This document shows, one piece after another, positions 51,400 to 60,679 of a stretch of 64,000 bases of DNA (positions are counted from its first letter, which is position 1; every line of letters starts with the position of its first letter). The position numbers and the translations under genes are program-made. The notes beneath the pieces were generated by a model. The model made no database searches. It saw only the letters and a list, made by a program, of their open reading frames with translations, and was not told the DNA's origin. The stretch is from Flavobacterium sp. UBA6135 (GTDB lineage: Bacteria; Bacteroidota; Bacteroidia; Flavobacteriales; Flavobacteriaceae). The stretch covers positions 62,001 to 126,000 of the forward strand of contig NZ_DIVJ01000048.1 in NCBI RefSeq assembly GCF_002428305.1, in the 5' to 3' direction.

Positions 51400-52749
51400 T
51401 TAACCTACTTCGTTAATCATTAAATCCAAGGCTTCTCTGATGATTACTTGTGCTTCTAACTTAGAAGTATTTGTATAATCAATCAACGCAAAATCTTCAG
51501 GAGCTACTTCGTAGATTCCTAAATTTTCCATTTTTTCAATGTCATTTGCCAAACATGCTTTTAACAATTGCATTGGATAAATATCTAATGGCATTACTTT
51601 TTCCATTTCTCCGGTTACAACCAAAGCTCGCTCTTCACCATTTAAATTAGTATCAGCAACATATTTTTTACCCGGCATTAACCATGATAAAGCTGTACGT
51701 TGCATACTGTGTTTATTTGCCCCGGCAAATGGCAACCAACCAAACATTCTGTATTGATTTCCTTCCGGAATAACAGTAACTGTGTTAGAATAAAAGCCTA
51801 AGTTTCCATCTAGAGTAACTTTATCTCCAGTGAAAACATCTCCTGAAATGATTCGAACATTGTCTGAAGAAAGTTTTCCTGAAACAACATCTTTCATTTG
51901 AGCACCAAATTTTACAGAATAATATTGCGGATTTGCAACCTCTGAACCTGTCAAAGCGATTACTTTAGTAGCATCAAACTTTCCGGTTAAGAATAAATCA
52001 CCAATGATAGCAACATCTTGAGGAGCAACTATCCAAACTCTCTCTCCGGCATTGATTGGGTCAATTTTAGCAATTTGAACACCCACATTTCCTGATGGAT
52101 GCGGCCCATAAACCTTATGTAACTCAACCCCTGAAATTCCACTAAATACAGAATTTGATTTACCATTAACAGAAAGATGAACTTTGCCGGTGGTCAATTT
52201 TGCCAACACATCTACTCCAGCCTGAAAAGAAGCAATTTTATCTTTTAAAGCCACCTCAACATCTGCAGATAAAGGAGCAGAACTGTAAGCAGAAATAAAA
52301 ATTGCTTTTGGAGAATCTGAAGAATTTGCCACAACATCATACGGACGCTGTTTAATAAAAGGCCAACAACCTGAAGCAAGCAAATGTGCTTTTACTTGGT
52401 CGCCCGACATTTCATTTGGATTTTTCTTGCCGTGCTCAACATAACTGTCTTGTGCATCAGCTTGTATTCTGATTTCCAAAATAACACGTTTGTCTCCACG
52501 TTTGATTTCTACAATTTTTCCGCTAACCGGCGAAACAAACTTAACTGCTTCGTCATCTTTAGAATAAAAAATAGCTTCTCCTGCTTTAACTTCGGCTCCT
52601 TCTTTAAGCACCAATTTAGGTGTAACTTTATGAAAGTCAGAAGGTTTAATAGAATAAACTTGTGAGCGTGAAATCGCATCAACTTTCGGTTGAGCTTCTC
52701 CTACCAATTTCAAGTCTAATCCTTTCTTGATTCGAATGTCTTTAGACAT
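51400..52749 (-). CDS. nqrA: Na+-translocating NADH:quinone reductase subunit A
   Basis: Cytoplasmic, quinone-binding subunit of 449 residues. IRIKKGLDLKLVGEAQP, FVSPVSGKIVEIKRGDKR and GPHPSGNVGVQIAKIDP mark the NqrA/RnfC-like fold. First gene of nqrABCDEF; a -7 box TAAATTTG lies on the minus strand at 52800-52807, about 50 bp upstream. The complex links NADH oxidation to Na+ export and menaquinone reduction. Confidence 0.96.
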   Translation of the reverse strand: MSKDIRIKKGLDLKLVGEAQPKVDAISRSQVYSIKPSDFHKVTPKLVLKEGAEVKAGEAIFYSKDDEAVKFVSPVSGKIVEIKRGDKRVILEIRIQADAQDSYVEHGKKNPNEMSGDQVKAHLLASGCWPFIKQRPYDVVANSSDSPKAIFISAYSSAPLSADVEVALKDKIASFQAGVDVLAKLTTGKVHLSVNGKSNSVFSGISGVELHKVYGPHPSGNVGVQIAKIDPINAGERVWIVAPQDVAIIGDLFLTGKFDATKVIALTGSEVANPQYYSVKFGAQMKDVVSGKLSSDNVRIISGDVFTGDKVTLDGNLGFYSNTVTVIPEGNQYRMFGWLPFAGANKHSMQRTALSWLMPGKKYVADTNLNGEERALVVTGEMEKVMPLDIYPMQLLKACLANDIEKMENLGIYEVAPEDFALIDYTNTSKLEAQVIIREALDLMINEVG

Positions 52750-52799
52750 ATGTTTTGAAGATATGATTAGTAAATATTTTTACATAATTTTAAACGGTG

Positions 52800-52807
52800 C
52801 AAATTTA
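52800..52807 (-). promoter_or_regulatory. -7 promoter element of the nqr operon
   Basis: Minus strand TAAATTTG, 51 bp before the nqrA ATG. The remaining 52808-52990 between this and the plug gene promoter is AT-rich with no other structure seen. Confidence 0.45.
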
Positions 52808-52997
52808 AAAATTAAAATACAAATGCCCTATATGAATTAACAAATGTCTAAACGATTTCTATTTATTTATATTGATTCTAAATAAATTAGATTTCAGTAT
52901 TAATAACTTACTCCGTTAATACAAATAAAAAAAAACAGCTAATCTTGTAAAAAAAAGGCTTACCTAAAATCTTAATTTAAAACTAAGCGATATTTAG

Positions 52998-53005
52998 TAT
53001 ATTTA
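52998..53005 (+). promoter_or_regulatory. -7-like element of the T9SS plug gene
   Basis: TATATTTA, seven of eight matches to TAnnTTTG, 24 bp before the ATG. Confidence 0.35.
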
Positions 53006-53028
53006 CGTTTTGAATCTAAATAAGAAAT

Positions 53029-54285
53029 ATGTCACGTAAAATTTTACTTCTACTTATTATCTTCTCAAGTAGTAATTCATTCTCTCAAATCCTTAATGAG
53101 GTGCATCCTGCATACAACATTAAAAGTATTGCATTCGTTCAAGGCGGACAAAACGTAGTGCCAATATTTAGATTAGGGGACAGTTTTAGATTAATTTTTG
53201 ATGATTTATATGGCGATGAGGCCAATTATTACTATACTATCACACATTGCGATTACGATTGGAAAAAATCGCAACTTAATCTAAACGAATACATTTCGGG
53301 GTTGGACAATCAGAGAATTATTGATTATGAAAATTCATTTAACACCCTGCAGTTGTATTCGCATTACAGGTTGTCTTTTCCTAACCAATTTACTCGTGGT
53401 TTTCTTGTAAGTGGAAATTATATTATTAAAATATTGAACAATAACCAAGAAGTGGTTTTTTCAAGAAAATTTATTCTATATGAAGATATTGTTTCTGTTC
53501 CAACACAAGTAAAAAACCCTAGAGATGTAAAATTTATTACTCAAAAACATAATTTGGAATTTACCATCAGACCCAACAATCTTTTACTTCAAGACCCGGT
53601 CAAAAACATAAAAGTTTTATTATTACAAAACGGTATTTTTAATACTGCTATTACAAATGTAAAACCCATGTTTACTTTGGGAACAGATTTAATATATCGC
53701 TATGATAAAGAAACCCAATTTTGGGCCGGAAATGAATTTTTAGCATTTGACAACAAAGACATCAGGGTTGCATTAAATGGCGTTAGACGCATTGAGTCTC
53801 AGGGAGGAATTTACAATACATATTTATACACTAACCCAGCCAGAGGAAATGTTCCCTACACTTTTTTTCCGGATGTTAATGGGATATTTTTGCCGAGAAA
53901 TATAAACGCTTCAACCAACGATGCTGTTGAAGCAGATTACAGTTGGGTGTTTTTTAGTTTGAGTGCTCCTGCTTATTTTGGAAAAAAAGATATATACGTA
54001 ACAGGAATGTTTAACAATTATGCTTTAATTCCGGAGTTTAAATTGGATTACAATAAAGACAACGGACTTTATGAAAAAGCATTAATTTTAAAACAAGGAT
54101 TTACCAATTACCAATATACATTAGCTGACACAAACGGAAAAGTAGATTTTGAAAATGCATTAGACGGCAATTTTTTTCAAACCGAAAACAACTATGATGT
54201 TTTGGTGTATTACAGAGCAAACAATGATCGATATGACAGAATTATAGGCCGCGGAAATGCAAGTTCCATCAATATTATTAAGTAA
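53029..54285 (+). CDS. Type IX secretion system plug protein (DUF5103)
   Basis: 418 residues with a signal peptide of about 19 residues. The sequence (IKSIAFVQGGQNVVPIFRLGDSFRLIFDDL, YYYTITHCDYDWKKSQL, NNYDVLVYYRANNDRYDRIIG) is the DUF5103 family, whose F. johnsoniae member plugs the periplasmic side of the SprA translocon channel. Consistent with a gliding, T9SS-bearing organism. The DUF3667 gene follows after 8 bp. Confidence 0.88.
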   Translation: MSRKILLLLIIFSSSNSFSQILNEVHPAYNIKSIAFVQGGQNVVPIFRLGDSFRLIFDDLYGDEANYYYTITHCDYDWKKSQLNLNEYISGLDNQRIIDYENSFNTLQLYSHYRLSFPNQFTRGFLVSGNYIIKILNNNQEVVFSRKFILYEDIVSVPTQVKNPRDVKFITQKHNLEFTIRPNNLLLQDPVKNIKVLLLQNGIFNTAITNVKPMFTLGTDLIYRYDKETQFWAGNEFLAFDNKDIRVALNGVRRIESQGGIYNTYLYTNPARGNVPYTFFPDVNGIFLPRNINASTNDAVEADYSWVFFSLSAPAYFGKKDIYVTGMFNNYALIPEFKLDYNKDNGLYEKALILKQGFTNYQYTLADTNGKVDFENALDGNFFQTENNYDVLVYYRANNDRYDRIIGRGNASSINIIK

Positions 54286-54293
54286 TATTTTTC

Positions 54294-55403
54294 ATGGCAA
54301 CAAAAAAAAGAAAAGATTATCGGGGAACCAAATGCTTAAATTGCAACCACCCACTTGATTCTAGTGATCGATTTTGTTCTAATTGTGGTCAAAAAAACAC
54401 GACTAAACGACTTACAATTAAAAATTTTATAGAAGAATTTCTATCTAATTTTTATGCTTATGATTCCAAAATAAAAAGAACCGTTGTCTCTCTTTTTACC
54501 AAACCGGGAAAAGCAGCTTTAGATTTTATAAATGGAAAAAGGCTATTTTATGCCAATCCTTTTCGATTTTACTTGAGTGTATCTTTACTCTATTTTATTT
54601 TTTCCGGATTTTTAGACAAATATAATATTGGTTACAATCATCCATTAGAAACAGCTTCCTACGCAAACGAGCCCAGTCCAAATAAAATAAGAAATCAATT
54701 GAGAAAAGATTTTATCGCAATTGATTCAACCAATACAGATTTTAATCAGCTTGATTCAATAGTTCAAAATCAACAAAAAGATAATAAAACAGACACACTG
54801 CCCAAAGTGTTTAAAAAAGAAAGCGAACTTGAAAAATCAAATTTTGTAATAAAATCATATAAAAAGTGGCAAACATTTTTAGATTATTATGGCGAAACAA
54901 AAAGCACAAACATTGATTCTTGTCTTACTGTTCTAGAATATAAAAATACAGGCTGGAACAGGTACATTTTCAAAAAAAGCATAGACAGCCACATGTTGGA
55001 TTTCAATGACAAAAAAAGTAAAAAGGCATTTTTTGATTACGTTATGGCTAAGATTCCTTTTTTACTTTTTATCTCACTTCCATTTATAACCATTGTATTT
55101 TCCATAATATACTTCAGAATGCATTTAAACTATGCCGAACACTTAGTGTTTGTTTTTAATTTTATGTCGTTCTTCTTTATCTTAGTCTTCATTGATGAAT
55201 TATTAAATATTTTCGTGCCATTTGATTTATCCACACTCTATGGTCTTGGTATTCCTTTTTATTTTTACAAAGCATTAAGAAATTTTTATCAACAAAGTAG
55301 ATTGATTACAATTATAAAATTTGTAATTTTGAACTTTATGTTGAGTATAACTGCTTTATTAGTAGCAGTTTTTATGTTTGTAATTGTATTTTTAATGTAT
55401 TAA
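54294..55403 (+). CDS. DUF3667 membrane protein with zinc ribbon
   Basis: 369 residues. N-terminal zinc ribbon C17-x2-C20 ... C31-x2-C34 (KCLNCNH, FCSNCGQ), then a conserved soluble motif (FYAYDSKIKRTVVSLFTKPGKAALDFINGKR), first helix at about 100, and a C-terminal group of about four helices (245-368). Long middle stretch is N/K/D-rich and probably periplasmic or loop. Family common in Bacteroidota, function unknown. Same strand between the plug gene and apaG (2 bp). Confidence 0.8.
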   Translation: MATKKRKDYRGTKCLNCNHPLDSSDRFCSNCGQKNTTKRLTIKNFIEEFLSNFYAYDSKIKRTVVSLFTKPGKAALDFINGKRLFYANPFRFYLSVSLLYFIFSGFLDKYNIGYNHPLETASYANEPSPNKIRNQLRKDFIAIDSTNTDFNQLDSIVQNQQKDNKTDTLPKVFKKESELEKSNFVIKSYKKWQTFLDYYGETKSTNIDSCLTVLEYKNTGWNRYIFKKSIDSHMLDFNDKKSKKAFFDYVMAKIPFLLFISLPFITIVFSIIYFRMHLNYAEHLVFVFNFMSFFFILVFIDELLNIFVPFDLSTLYGLGIPFYFYKALRNFYQQSRLITIIKFVILNFMLSITALLVAVFMFVIVFLMY

Positions 55404-55405
55404 TT

Positions 55406-55792
55406 ATGGTTTCGCAAATAACCAGAGGTATAAAAATTTCAGTCGCTACTAGTTTTGAAGGCACTTACTTCAAAAACTACAAGCTTCATTTTGCCTTCAG
55501 CTACCATATTACCATAGAAAACCACAGCAAAGATTCAGTACAATTGTTGTCCCGTTACTGGGAAATTTTTGATTCTTTGAACGACAAAGAAGTTGTTAGT
55601 GGTGAAGGTGTAATTGGCAAGAAACCAGTATTGAAGCCTGGCGAATCTCATGTTTACAGCTCCGGTTGTTTATTGGCTTCACCTCTTGGTTCTATGAAAG
55701 GCTTTTTTACCATGATTAATTTTACTTCAACTCGAAAATTTAGAGTAATAGTTCCAACCTTCAGATTGAACGCCCCTTTTGCGTTGAACTAA
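55406..55792 (+). CDS. apaG: ApaG-domain protein
   Basis: 128 residues, a fibronectin-III-like beta-sandwich. ApaG signature: FSYHITIENHSKDSVQLLSRYWEIFD, EVVSGEGVIGKKPVLKPGESHVYSSG, with the GxGVxGxxPxL loop. Linked to cobalt/magnesium resistance in enterobacteria; bacterial role unclear. Last gene of the plug-DUF3667-apaG run. Confidence 0.93.
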   Translation: MVSQITRGIKISVATSFEGTYFKNYKLHFAFSYHITIENHSKDSVQLLSRYWEIFDSLNDKEVVSGEGVIGKKPVLKPGESHVYSSGCLLASPLGSMKGFFTMINFTSTRKFRVIVPTFRLNAPFALN

Positions 55793-55845
55793 TTATCATT
55801 TTCTTATTTTAAATCAAAGTAATGTATCGAAATTTTAATTTTTCG

Positions 55846-55853
55846 TACATTTG
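55846..55853 (+). promoter_or_regulatory. -7 promoter element of the P5C dehydrogenase gene
   Basis: TACATTTG, 37 bp before the ATG at 55891. Confidence 0.5.
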
Positions 55854-55890
55854 CACACATTTTATTTCCTAATTCTAAAAACACAACACT

Positions 55891-57516
55891 ATGCTTAAAG
55901 GATTTTTTCATGTGCCAAAAGCGGTTAATGAGCCTGTAAAATTATATGCTCCTAACAGTCCTGAAAAAGAAGCTGTTTTAGCAGCATACAAACAACTATG
56001 GAATTCCAAAATTGACGTTCCGTTATATATAGGTAAAGAAGAAATTCGCACCGGAAACACCAAAAATATGAGTGCCCCACATGATCACCAACATATTGTA
56101 GGAACCTATCATTTAGCCGAAAAAAGTCATGTTGATAAAGCTATAGCAAATGCTCTTGAATCAAGAACAGCTTGGGCCGCCATGCCATGGGAACAACGTG
56201 CTGCTATTTTCTTGAAAGCTGCAGAATTAATTGCCGGTCCGTATCGTGCAAAAATTAATGCTGCCACCATGATAGCTCAATCTAAAACAATTCATCAAGC
56301 GGAAATTGATGCTTCTTGTGAATTGATTGACTTTTTGCGTTACAATGTGGAATTCATGACACAAATTTATAACGACCAACCCACATCAGATTCATCCGTT
56401 TGGAACCGAGTGGAATACAGACCATTGGAAGGTTTTGTTTATGCAATCACACCTTTTAATTTTACAGCAATTGCTGCAAATCTTCCTGCCAGTGCAGCTA
56501 TGATGGGTAACGTTGTGATTTGGAAACCAAGCGATAGTCAAGTGTTTTCTGCAAAAATAATTATTGATGTATTCAAAGAAGCCGGAGTTCCTGATGGGGT
56601 AATCAATGTAGTATTTGGTGATCCTGTGATGATTTCAGACACTATTTTTGATCATCCTGATTTTGCCGGAATTCATTATACGGGTTCTACTTTTGTGTTT
56701 AAAGAAATCTGGAAAAAAATTGGAACAAACATTCACAAATACAAAACGTATCCAAGAATTGTTGGAGAAACCGGCGGAAAAGATTTTATCATTGCCCATC
56801 CAAGTGCGAATGTAAAACAAGTAGCTGCAAACTCAATTAGAGGTGCTTTTGAATTTCAAGGTCAAAAATGTTCAGCCGCTTCAAGAGCGTACTATCCAAA
56901 AAGCTTGTGGCCGGCAATAAAAGAAGAAATGGCTAAAGAAATGGCAACCATCAAAATGGGTTCACCTGAAGATTTTTCTAATTTCTTTACTGCGGTAATT
57001 CATGAAGGTTCCTTTGATAAATTGGCAAAATATATTGATCAGGCTAAAAAAGATAGTGATGCCGAAATTTTATTTGGCGGAAACTATGATAAATCAAAAG
57101 GCTATTTTGTTGAACCAACAGTAATTTTGACTACCAATCCAAAATATGCAACAATGGAAACCGAATTATTTGGTCCGGTTTTAACCGTTTATATTTATGA
57201 AGATGCCAACTGGAAAGAAACATTACAATTGATTGATCAAACTTCAGAATACGCCTTAACAGGAGCTGTTTTCAGTCAAGATCGTTATGCAATTGCAGAA
57301 GCAACACATGCTCTAGAAAATTGTGCGGGTAATTTCTACATCAACGACAAACCAACCGGAGCAGTTGTAGGAATGCAACCTTTTGGAGGAGCAAGAGCTT
57401 CCGGAACGAATGACAAAGCAGGTTCTGCTCAAAATTTGTTGCGATGGGTTTCTCCTAGAACAATCAAAGAAACTTTTGTAACAGCAGAAAATTATAGGTA
57501 TCCATTTTTAGGATAA
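55891..57516 (+). CDS. pruA: L-glutamate gamma-semialdehyde dehydrogenase (1-pyrroline-5-carboxylate dehydrogenase)
   Basis: NAD-dependent oxidation of glutamate semialdehyde to glutamate, second step of proline breakdown. 541 residues. Catalytic C327 in GQKCSAASR, general base E293 in GETGGKDF, GSTFVF nucleotide loop. Matches the eukaryote-like PruA type seen in Bacteroidota, without a fused proline dehydrogenase domain. Monocistronic with terminator. Confidence 0.93.
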   Translation: MLKGFFHVPKAVNEPVKLYAPNSPEKEAVLAAYKQLWNSKIDVPLYIGKEEIRTGNTKNMSAPHDHQHIVGTYHLAEKSHVDKAIANALESRTAWAAMPWEQRAAIFLKAAELIAGPYRAKINAATMIAQSKTIHQAEIDASCELIDFLRYNVEFMTQIYNDQPTSDSSVWNRVEYRPLEGFVYAITPFNFTAIAANLPASAAMMGNVVIWKPSDSQVFSAKIIIDVFKEAGVPDGVINVVFGDPVMISDTIFDHPDFAGIHYTGSTFVFKEIWKKIGTNIHKYKTYPRIVGETGGKDFIIAHPSANVKQVAANSIRGAFEFQGQKCSAASRAYYPKSLWPAIKEEMAKEMATIKMGSPEDFSNFFTAVIHEGSFDKLAKYIDQAKKDSDAEILFGGNYDKSKGYFVEPTVILTTNPKYATMETELFGPVLTVYIYEDANWKETLQLIDQTSEYALTGAVFSQDRYAIAEATHALENCAGNFYINDKPTGAVVGMQPFGGARASGTNDKAGSAQNLLRWVSPRTIKETFVTAENYRYPFLG

Positions 57517-57538
57517 TCTAATTTTTATACAAATCAAG

Positions 57539-57565
57539 AGTCCCGACAAAAATCGGGACTTTTTT
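57539..57565 (+). terminator. Terminator of pruA
   Basis: Stem AGTCCCGA/TCGGGACT, loop CAAAAA, then T5. Overlaps the rsmG stop side; the minus-strand T run is weak. Confidence 0.85.
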
Positions 57566-58193
57566 ATACTTTAAATTTCAATGGCAAATGAACTACTTTC
57601 TTTGTCTCAAAAAATTCCTCTGAAAAATAATTTGACAAATTATATTCTGTTGCGTTCGGAAAATTTTTTAATTCTTCGGTTAAATCGCCTCCTTTTAAAT
57701 ATAAAATACCGTTTTTGAGTTCATGATTTTGTTGTTTTTTGATTTTGTCTTTTATCCATGAAACAAAATCAGGCATATTGGTTACGGCTCGACTTATGAT
57801 AAAATCAAATTCTCCTTTTGCATTTTCAGCACGTAATTGTTCGGCTTTTACATTCTTTAATTCTAAAGCAGCAGCTACTTCGTTAACCACTTTTATTTTT
57901 TTGGCAATCACATCAATCAAATAAAATCGAGTTTCAGGAAACAGAATCGCTAACGGAATTCCGGGAAAGCCTCCACCGGTTCCAACATCTAAAACCGTTG
58001 ATTTTGGTTGAAATCCCATTACTTTAGCAATCCCTAATGAATGTAAAACATGTTTGACATACAATTCATCAATGTCTTTTCTAGAAATAACATTGATTTT
58101 TGCGTTCCAATCGTGGTACAATTCACTCAGTTTTTCGAATTGATTTACTTGATTTTCAGATAGATTAGGAAAATACTTAAGAATTTCTTCCAT
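57564..58193 (-). CDS. rsmG: 16S rRNA (guanine(527)-N(7))-methyltransferase RsmG
   Basis: 209 residues. SAM motif VLDVGTGGGFPGIPLAI, acidic motif YLIDVIAKKIKVVNEVAAALEL, and SRAVTNMPDFVSWI. Methylates G527 of 16S rRNA; loss gives low-level streptomycin resistance elsewhere. A -7 box TACTTTTG is on the minus strand at 58210-58217, 17 bp upstream. Confidence 0.95.
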   Translation of the reverse strand: MEEILKYFPNLSENQVNQFEKLSELYHDWNAKINVISRKDIDELYVKHVLHSLGIAKVMGFQPKSTVLDVGTGGGFPGIPLAILFPETRFYLIDVIAKKIKVVNEVAAALELKNVKAEQLRAENAKGEFDFIISRAVTNMPDFVSWIKDKIKKQQNHELKNGILYLKGGDLTEELKNFPNATEYNLSNYFSEEFFETKKVVHLPLKFKV

Positions 58194-58209
58194 ATTGTGT
58201 CATTTTTAA

Positions 58210-58217
58210 CAAAAGTA
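58210..58217 (-). promoter_or_regulatory. -7 promoter element of rsmG
   Basis: Minus strand TACTTTTG, 17 bp before the ATG at 58193. Confidence 0.45.
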
Positions 58218-58274
58218 AACAATTTGATGTTGAAATTTTATTGTTTGTTCATCGTTATCATTTATATTAATACT

Positions 58275-58282
58275 TACCTTTG
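58275..58282 (+). promoter_or_regulatory. -7 promoter element of the desaturase gene
   Basis: TACCTTTG. Its last bases include the TTG at 58280 that opens the reading frame, so translation must begin at the ATG at 58301. Confidence 0.55.
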
Positions 58283-58300
58283 GGAAAAATTATAAAATAC

Positions 58301-59395
58301 ATGAATACCACAATACCGACTTTTTCAAAACAAGATAATTTAAAATTTTTTAGAACGCTTAACTCTCGGGTTAACAATTACTTCAAAGAAAATAACATTC
58401 AAAAAACAGGAAACTGGAAACTTCACTTAAAAACTATTGTGATGTTCTCTATTTTTTTAACTCCCTATTTTTTCCTTTTAGCAATGGATATGCCGTTTTG
58501 GACCTATCTTTTACTTAATGTAGTTATTGGTATTGGAATGGCTGGTGTTGGAATGAACGTAATGCATGATGGTAATCACGGTTCTTATTCAAACAAACCA
58601 TGGTTAAACAAAATCATGGGTGGAAGCATTTATATTCTAGCCGGAAATGTATATAACTGGCAGGTACAGCACAATGTTTTACACCATACATACACTAACA
58701 TTGCGGGTCATGATGAAGATTTAGATGCAGGACGAGTAATTCGTTTTACGAAACAAGCTGAATGGAGATATTTTCACAAATTCCAACATTATTATTCTGT
58801 ATTTTTATATGGTTTGCTAACTTTTAATTGGGCAATTACAACTGATTTCAAACAAATGAGAGCGTATTTGAAACGCAAATTATCTTATGGTGAACCAAAA
58901 AGTCCTAAAATTTTATGGACAACATTAATTATTACTAAGGTTATTTATTTCTCTATTTGGTTAGTATTACCAATGGTAATGGGAATCACTTGGTGGAAAG
59001 TAATTCTAGGTTTTGCCGTAATGCACTATACTGCTGGATTAATTCTAAGTATTGTTTTCCAATTAGCACACGTTGTAGAAGAAACAACAAATCCTGTTCC
59101 TGATGAAAATGGCGAAATTGAAAACACTTGGGCCATTCACCAACTTTTCACAACTGCCAATTTTGCACCTAAAAACTGGATTGTAAATTGGTACACTGGT
59201 GGTTTAAATCATCAAATTGAACACCATATTTTTCCAAACATCAGTCACATCCATTATGGAAAAATTGCTGATATTGTAAGAGAAACAGCAAAAGAGTGCA
59301 ATCTTCCTTATCATGAATTCAAAACCATGCGAAGTGCCGTTATTGCTCACTTCAAACATCTGAAAGAGTTGGGTCAAGAACCTCAAATGGCATAA
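58301..59395 (+). CDS. Membrane fatty acid desaturase (acyl-CoA/acyl-lipid type)
   Basis: 364 residues from the ATG at 58301. Di-iron histidine boxes: MHDGNH (H89, H93), HNVLHH (H124, H128, H129) and NHQIEHH (QxxHH) near residue 310. About four membrane helices. The QxxHH third box is that of front-end/linoleoyl-CoA-type desaturases, though no cytochrome b5 domain is fused. Adds a double bond to membrane fatty acids; position unknown. Probably single gene. Confidence 0.92.
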   Translation: MNTTIPTFSKQDNLKFFRTLNSRVNNYFKENNIQKTGNWKLHLKTIVMFSIFLTPYFFLLAMDMPFWTYLLLNVVIGIGMAGVGMNVMHDGNHGSYSNKPWLNKIMGGSIYILAGNVYNWQVQHNVLHHTYTNIAGHDEDLDAGRVIRFTKQAEWRYFHKFQHYYSVFLYGLLTFNWAITTDFKQMRAYLKRKLSYGEPKSPKILWTTLIITKVIYFSIWLVLPMVMGITWWKVILGFAVMHYTAGLILSIVFQLAHVVEETTNPVPDENGEIENTWAIHQLFTTANFAPKNWIVNWYTGGLNHQIEHHIFPNISHIHYGKIADIVRETAKECNLPYHEFKTMRSAVIAHFKHLKELGQEPQMA

Positions 59396-59438
59396 GTAGA
59401 TTACTTTTTAAAATTTAAACACACAAAACACAACTATA

Positions 59439-60623
59439 ATGAATTCGTTATCGGATAGAATTAACAATTTATCTACCTCTCAAACTTTAGCCATGGCAGC
59501 ATTGGCTAGAGAATTAAAAGCACAAGGAAAAGATATCATCAGTTTAAGTTTAGGCGAACCTGATTTTAACACGCCCGACTTTATTAAAGAAGCGGCAAAA
59601 AAAGCAATCGACGAAAATTACAGCACTTACTCTCCGGTTGATGGTTATGCCGAATTAAAAGAAGCCATCTGTCGAAAATTCAAAAGAGATAACAATTTAG
59701 ACTATAAACCGGCAAACATTGTTGTTTCAACCGGTGCAAAGCAATCACTTTACAACATTGCTCAAGTGATGTTAAACGAAGGTGATGAAGTTATTTTACC
59801 CGCTCCATATTGGGTAAGCTACTTCGAAATCATCAAAATGTCAGGTGGCGTTCCTATTGAAGTTCCAACCTCTGTTGAAAGCGATTTTAAAATCACCGCC
59901 GAACAATTAGAGAAAGCAATTACACCAAAAACCAAAATGATTTGGTACAGCTCACCGTGCAACCCAAGCGGATCTGTTTACAGTCGTGAAGAGTTTACCG
60001 CTATTGCCAAAGTATTGGAAAATTATCCAAACATTTATGTCGTGGCTGATGAAATCTACGAACACATCAATTTTTCAGGAACTTTTTGCAGCATTGCTTC
60101 CGTTCCGGGAATGTTTGAAAGAACCATTACAGTAAATGGAGTTGCAAAAGCCTTCGCAATGACAGGTTGGAGAATTGGTTATATTGGAGCACCGGAATTT
60201 ATTGCGAAAGCGTGTACAAAAATGCAAGGCCAAGTGACTTCAGGAGCCAATTCTATTGCTCAACGAGCTACGATTGCCGCTGTAGATGCCGACCCAAAAG
60301 TATTGAATTATATGGTGGAAGCTTTCCATAAAAGAAGAGATTTAGTCGTTGGTTTAATCAAAGAAATTCCGGGACTAAAAATCAACGTTCCTGAAGGGGC
60401 TTTTTATGTATTTCCTGATGTATCATCATTCTTTGGAAAGACATTACGAGGAACCTTAATTAAAGACGCAACCGATTTTTCGATGTATTTGTTAGCCGAA
60501 GCCAACGTAGCAACCGTAACCGGAGATGCGTTTGGAAACCCTAATTGTATTCGATTTTCTTATGCAACAAGCGAGGAACAACTCATAGAAGCTTTAAGAA
60601 GAATCAAAGAAGTTTTAGCTTAA
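59439..60623 (+). CDS. Pyridoxal-phosphate-dependent aminotransferase, aspartate type (class I)
   Basis: 394 residues. K237 in NGVAKAFAMTGWRIGYIG binds PLP; N175 (SSPCNPSGSVY) and D204 (VVADEIYEHI) contact the cofactor; the end FSYATS holds the substrate carboxylate Arg. Prokaryotic type I-beta aspartate aminotransferase group; may accept aspartate, prephenate or related acids. Own terminator downstream. Confidence 0.92.
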   Translation: MNSLSDRINNLSTSQTLAMAALARELKAQGKDIISLSLGEPDFNTPDFIKEAAKKAIDENYSTYSPVDGYAELKEAICRKFKRDNNLDYKPANIVVSTGAKQSLYNIAQVMLNEGDEVILPAPYWVSYFEIIKMSGGVPIEVPTSVESDFKITAEQLEKAITPKTKMIWYSSPCNPSGSVYSREEFTAIAKVLENYPNIYVVADEIYEHINFSGTFCSIASVPGMFERTITVNGVAKAFAMTGWRIGYIGAPEFIAKACTKMQGQVTSGANSIAQRATIAAVDADPKVLNYMVEAFHKRRDLVVGLIKEIPGLKINVPEGAFYVFPDVSSFFGKTLRGTLIKDATDFSMYLLAEANVATVTGDAFGNPNCIRFSYATSEEQLIEALRRIKEVLA

Positions 60624-60633
60624 AACATATACC

Positions 60634-60659
60634 GCCTCAAGGAAACTTGGGGCTTTTTT
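60634..60659 (+). terminator. Terminator of the aminotransferase gene
   Basis: Stem GCCTCAAG/CTTGGGGC closed by a GAAA tetraloop, with one G-U pair, then T6. Confidence 0.8.
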
Positions 60660-60679
60660 ATTTATAATTCACATTAAAA

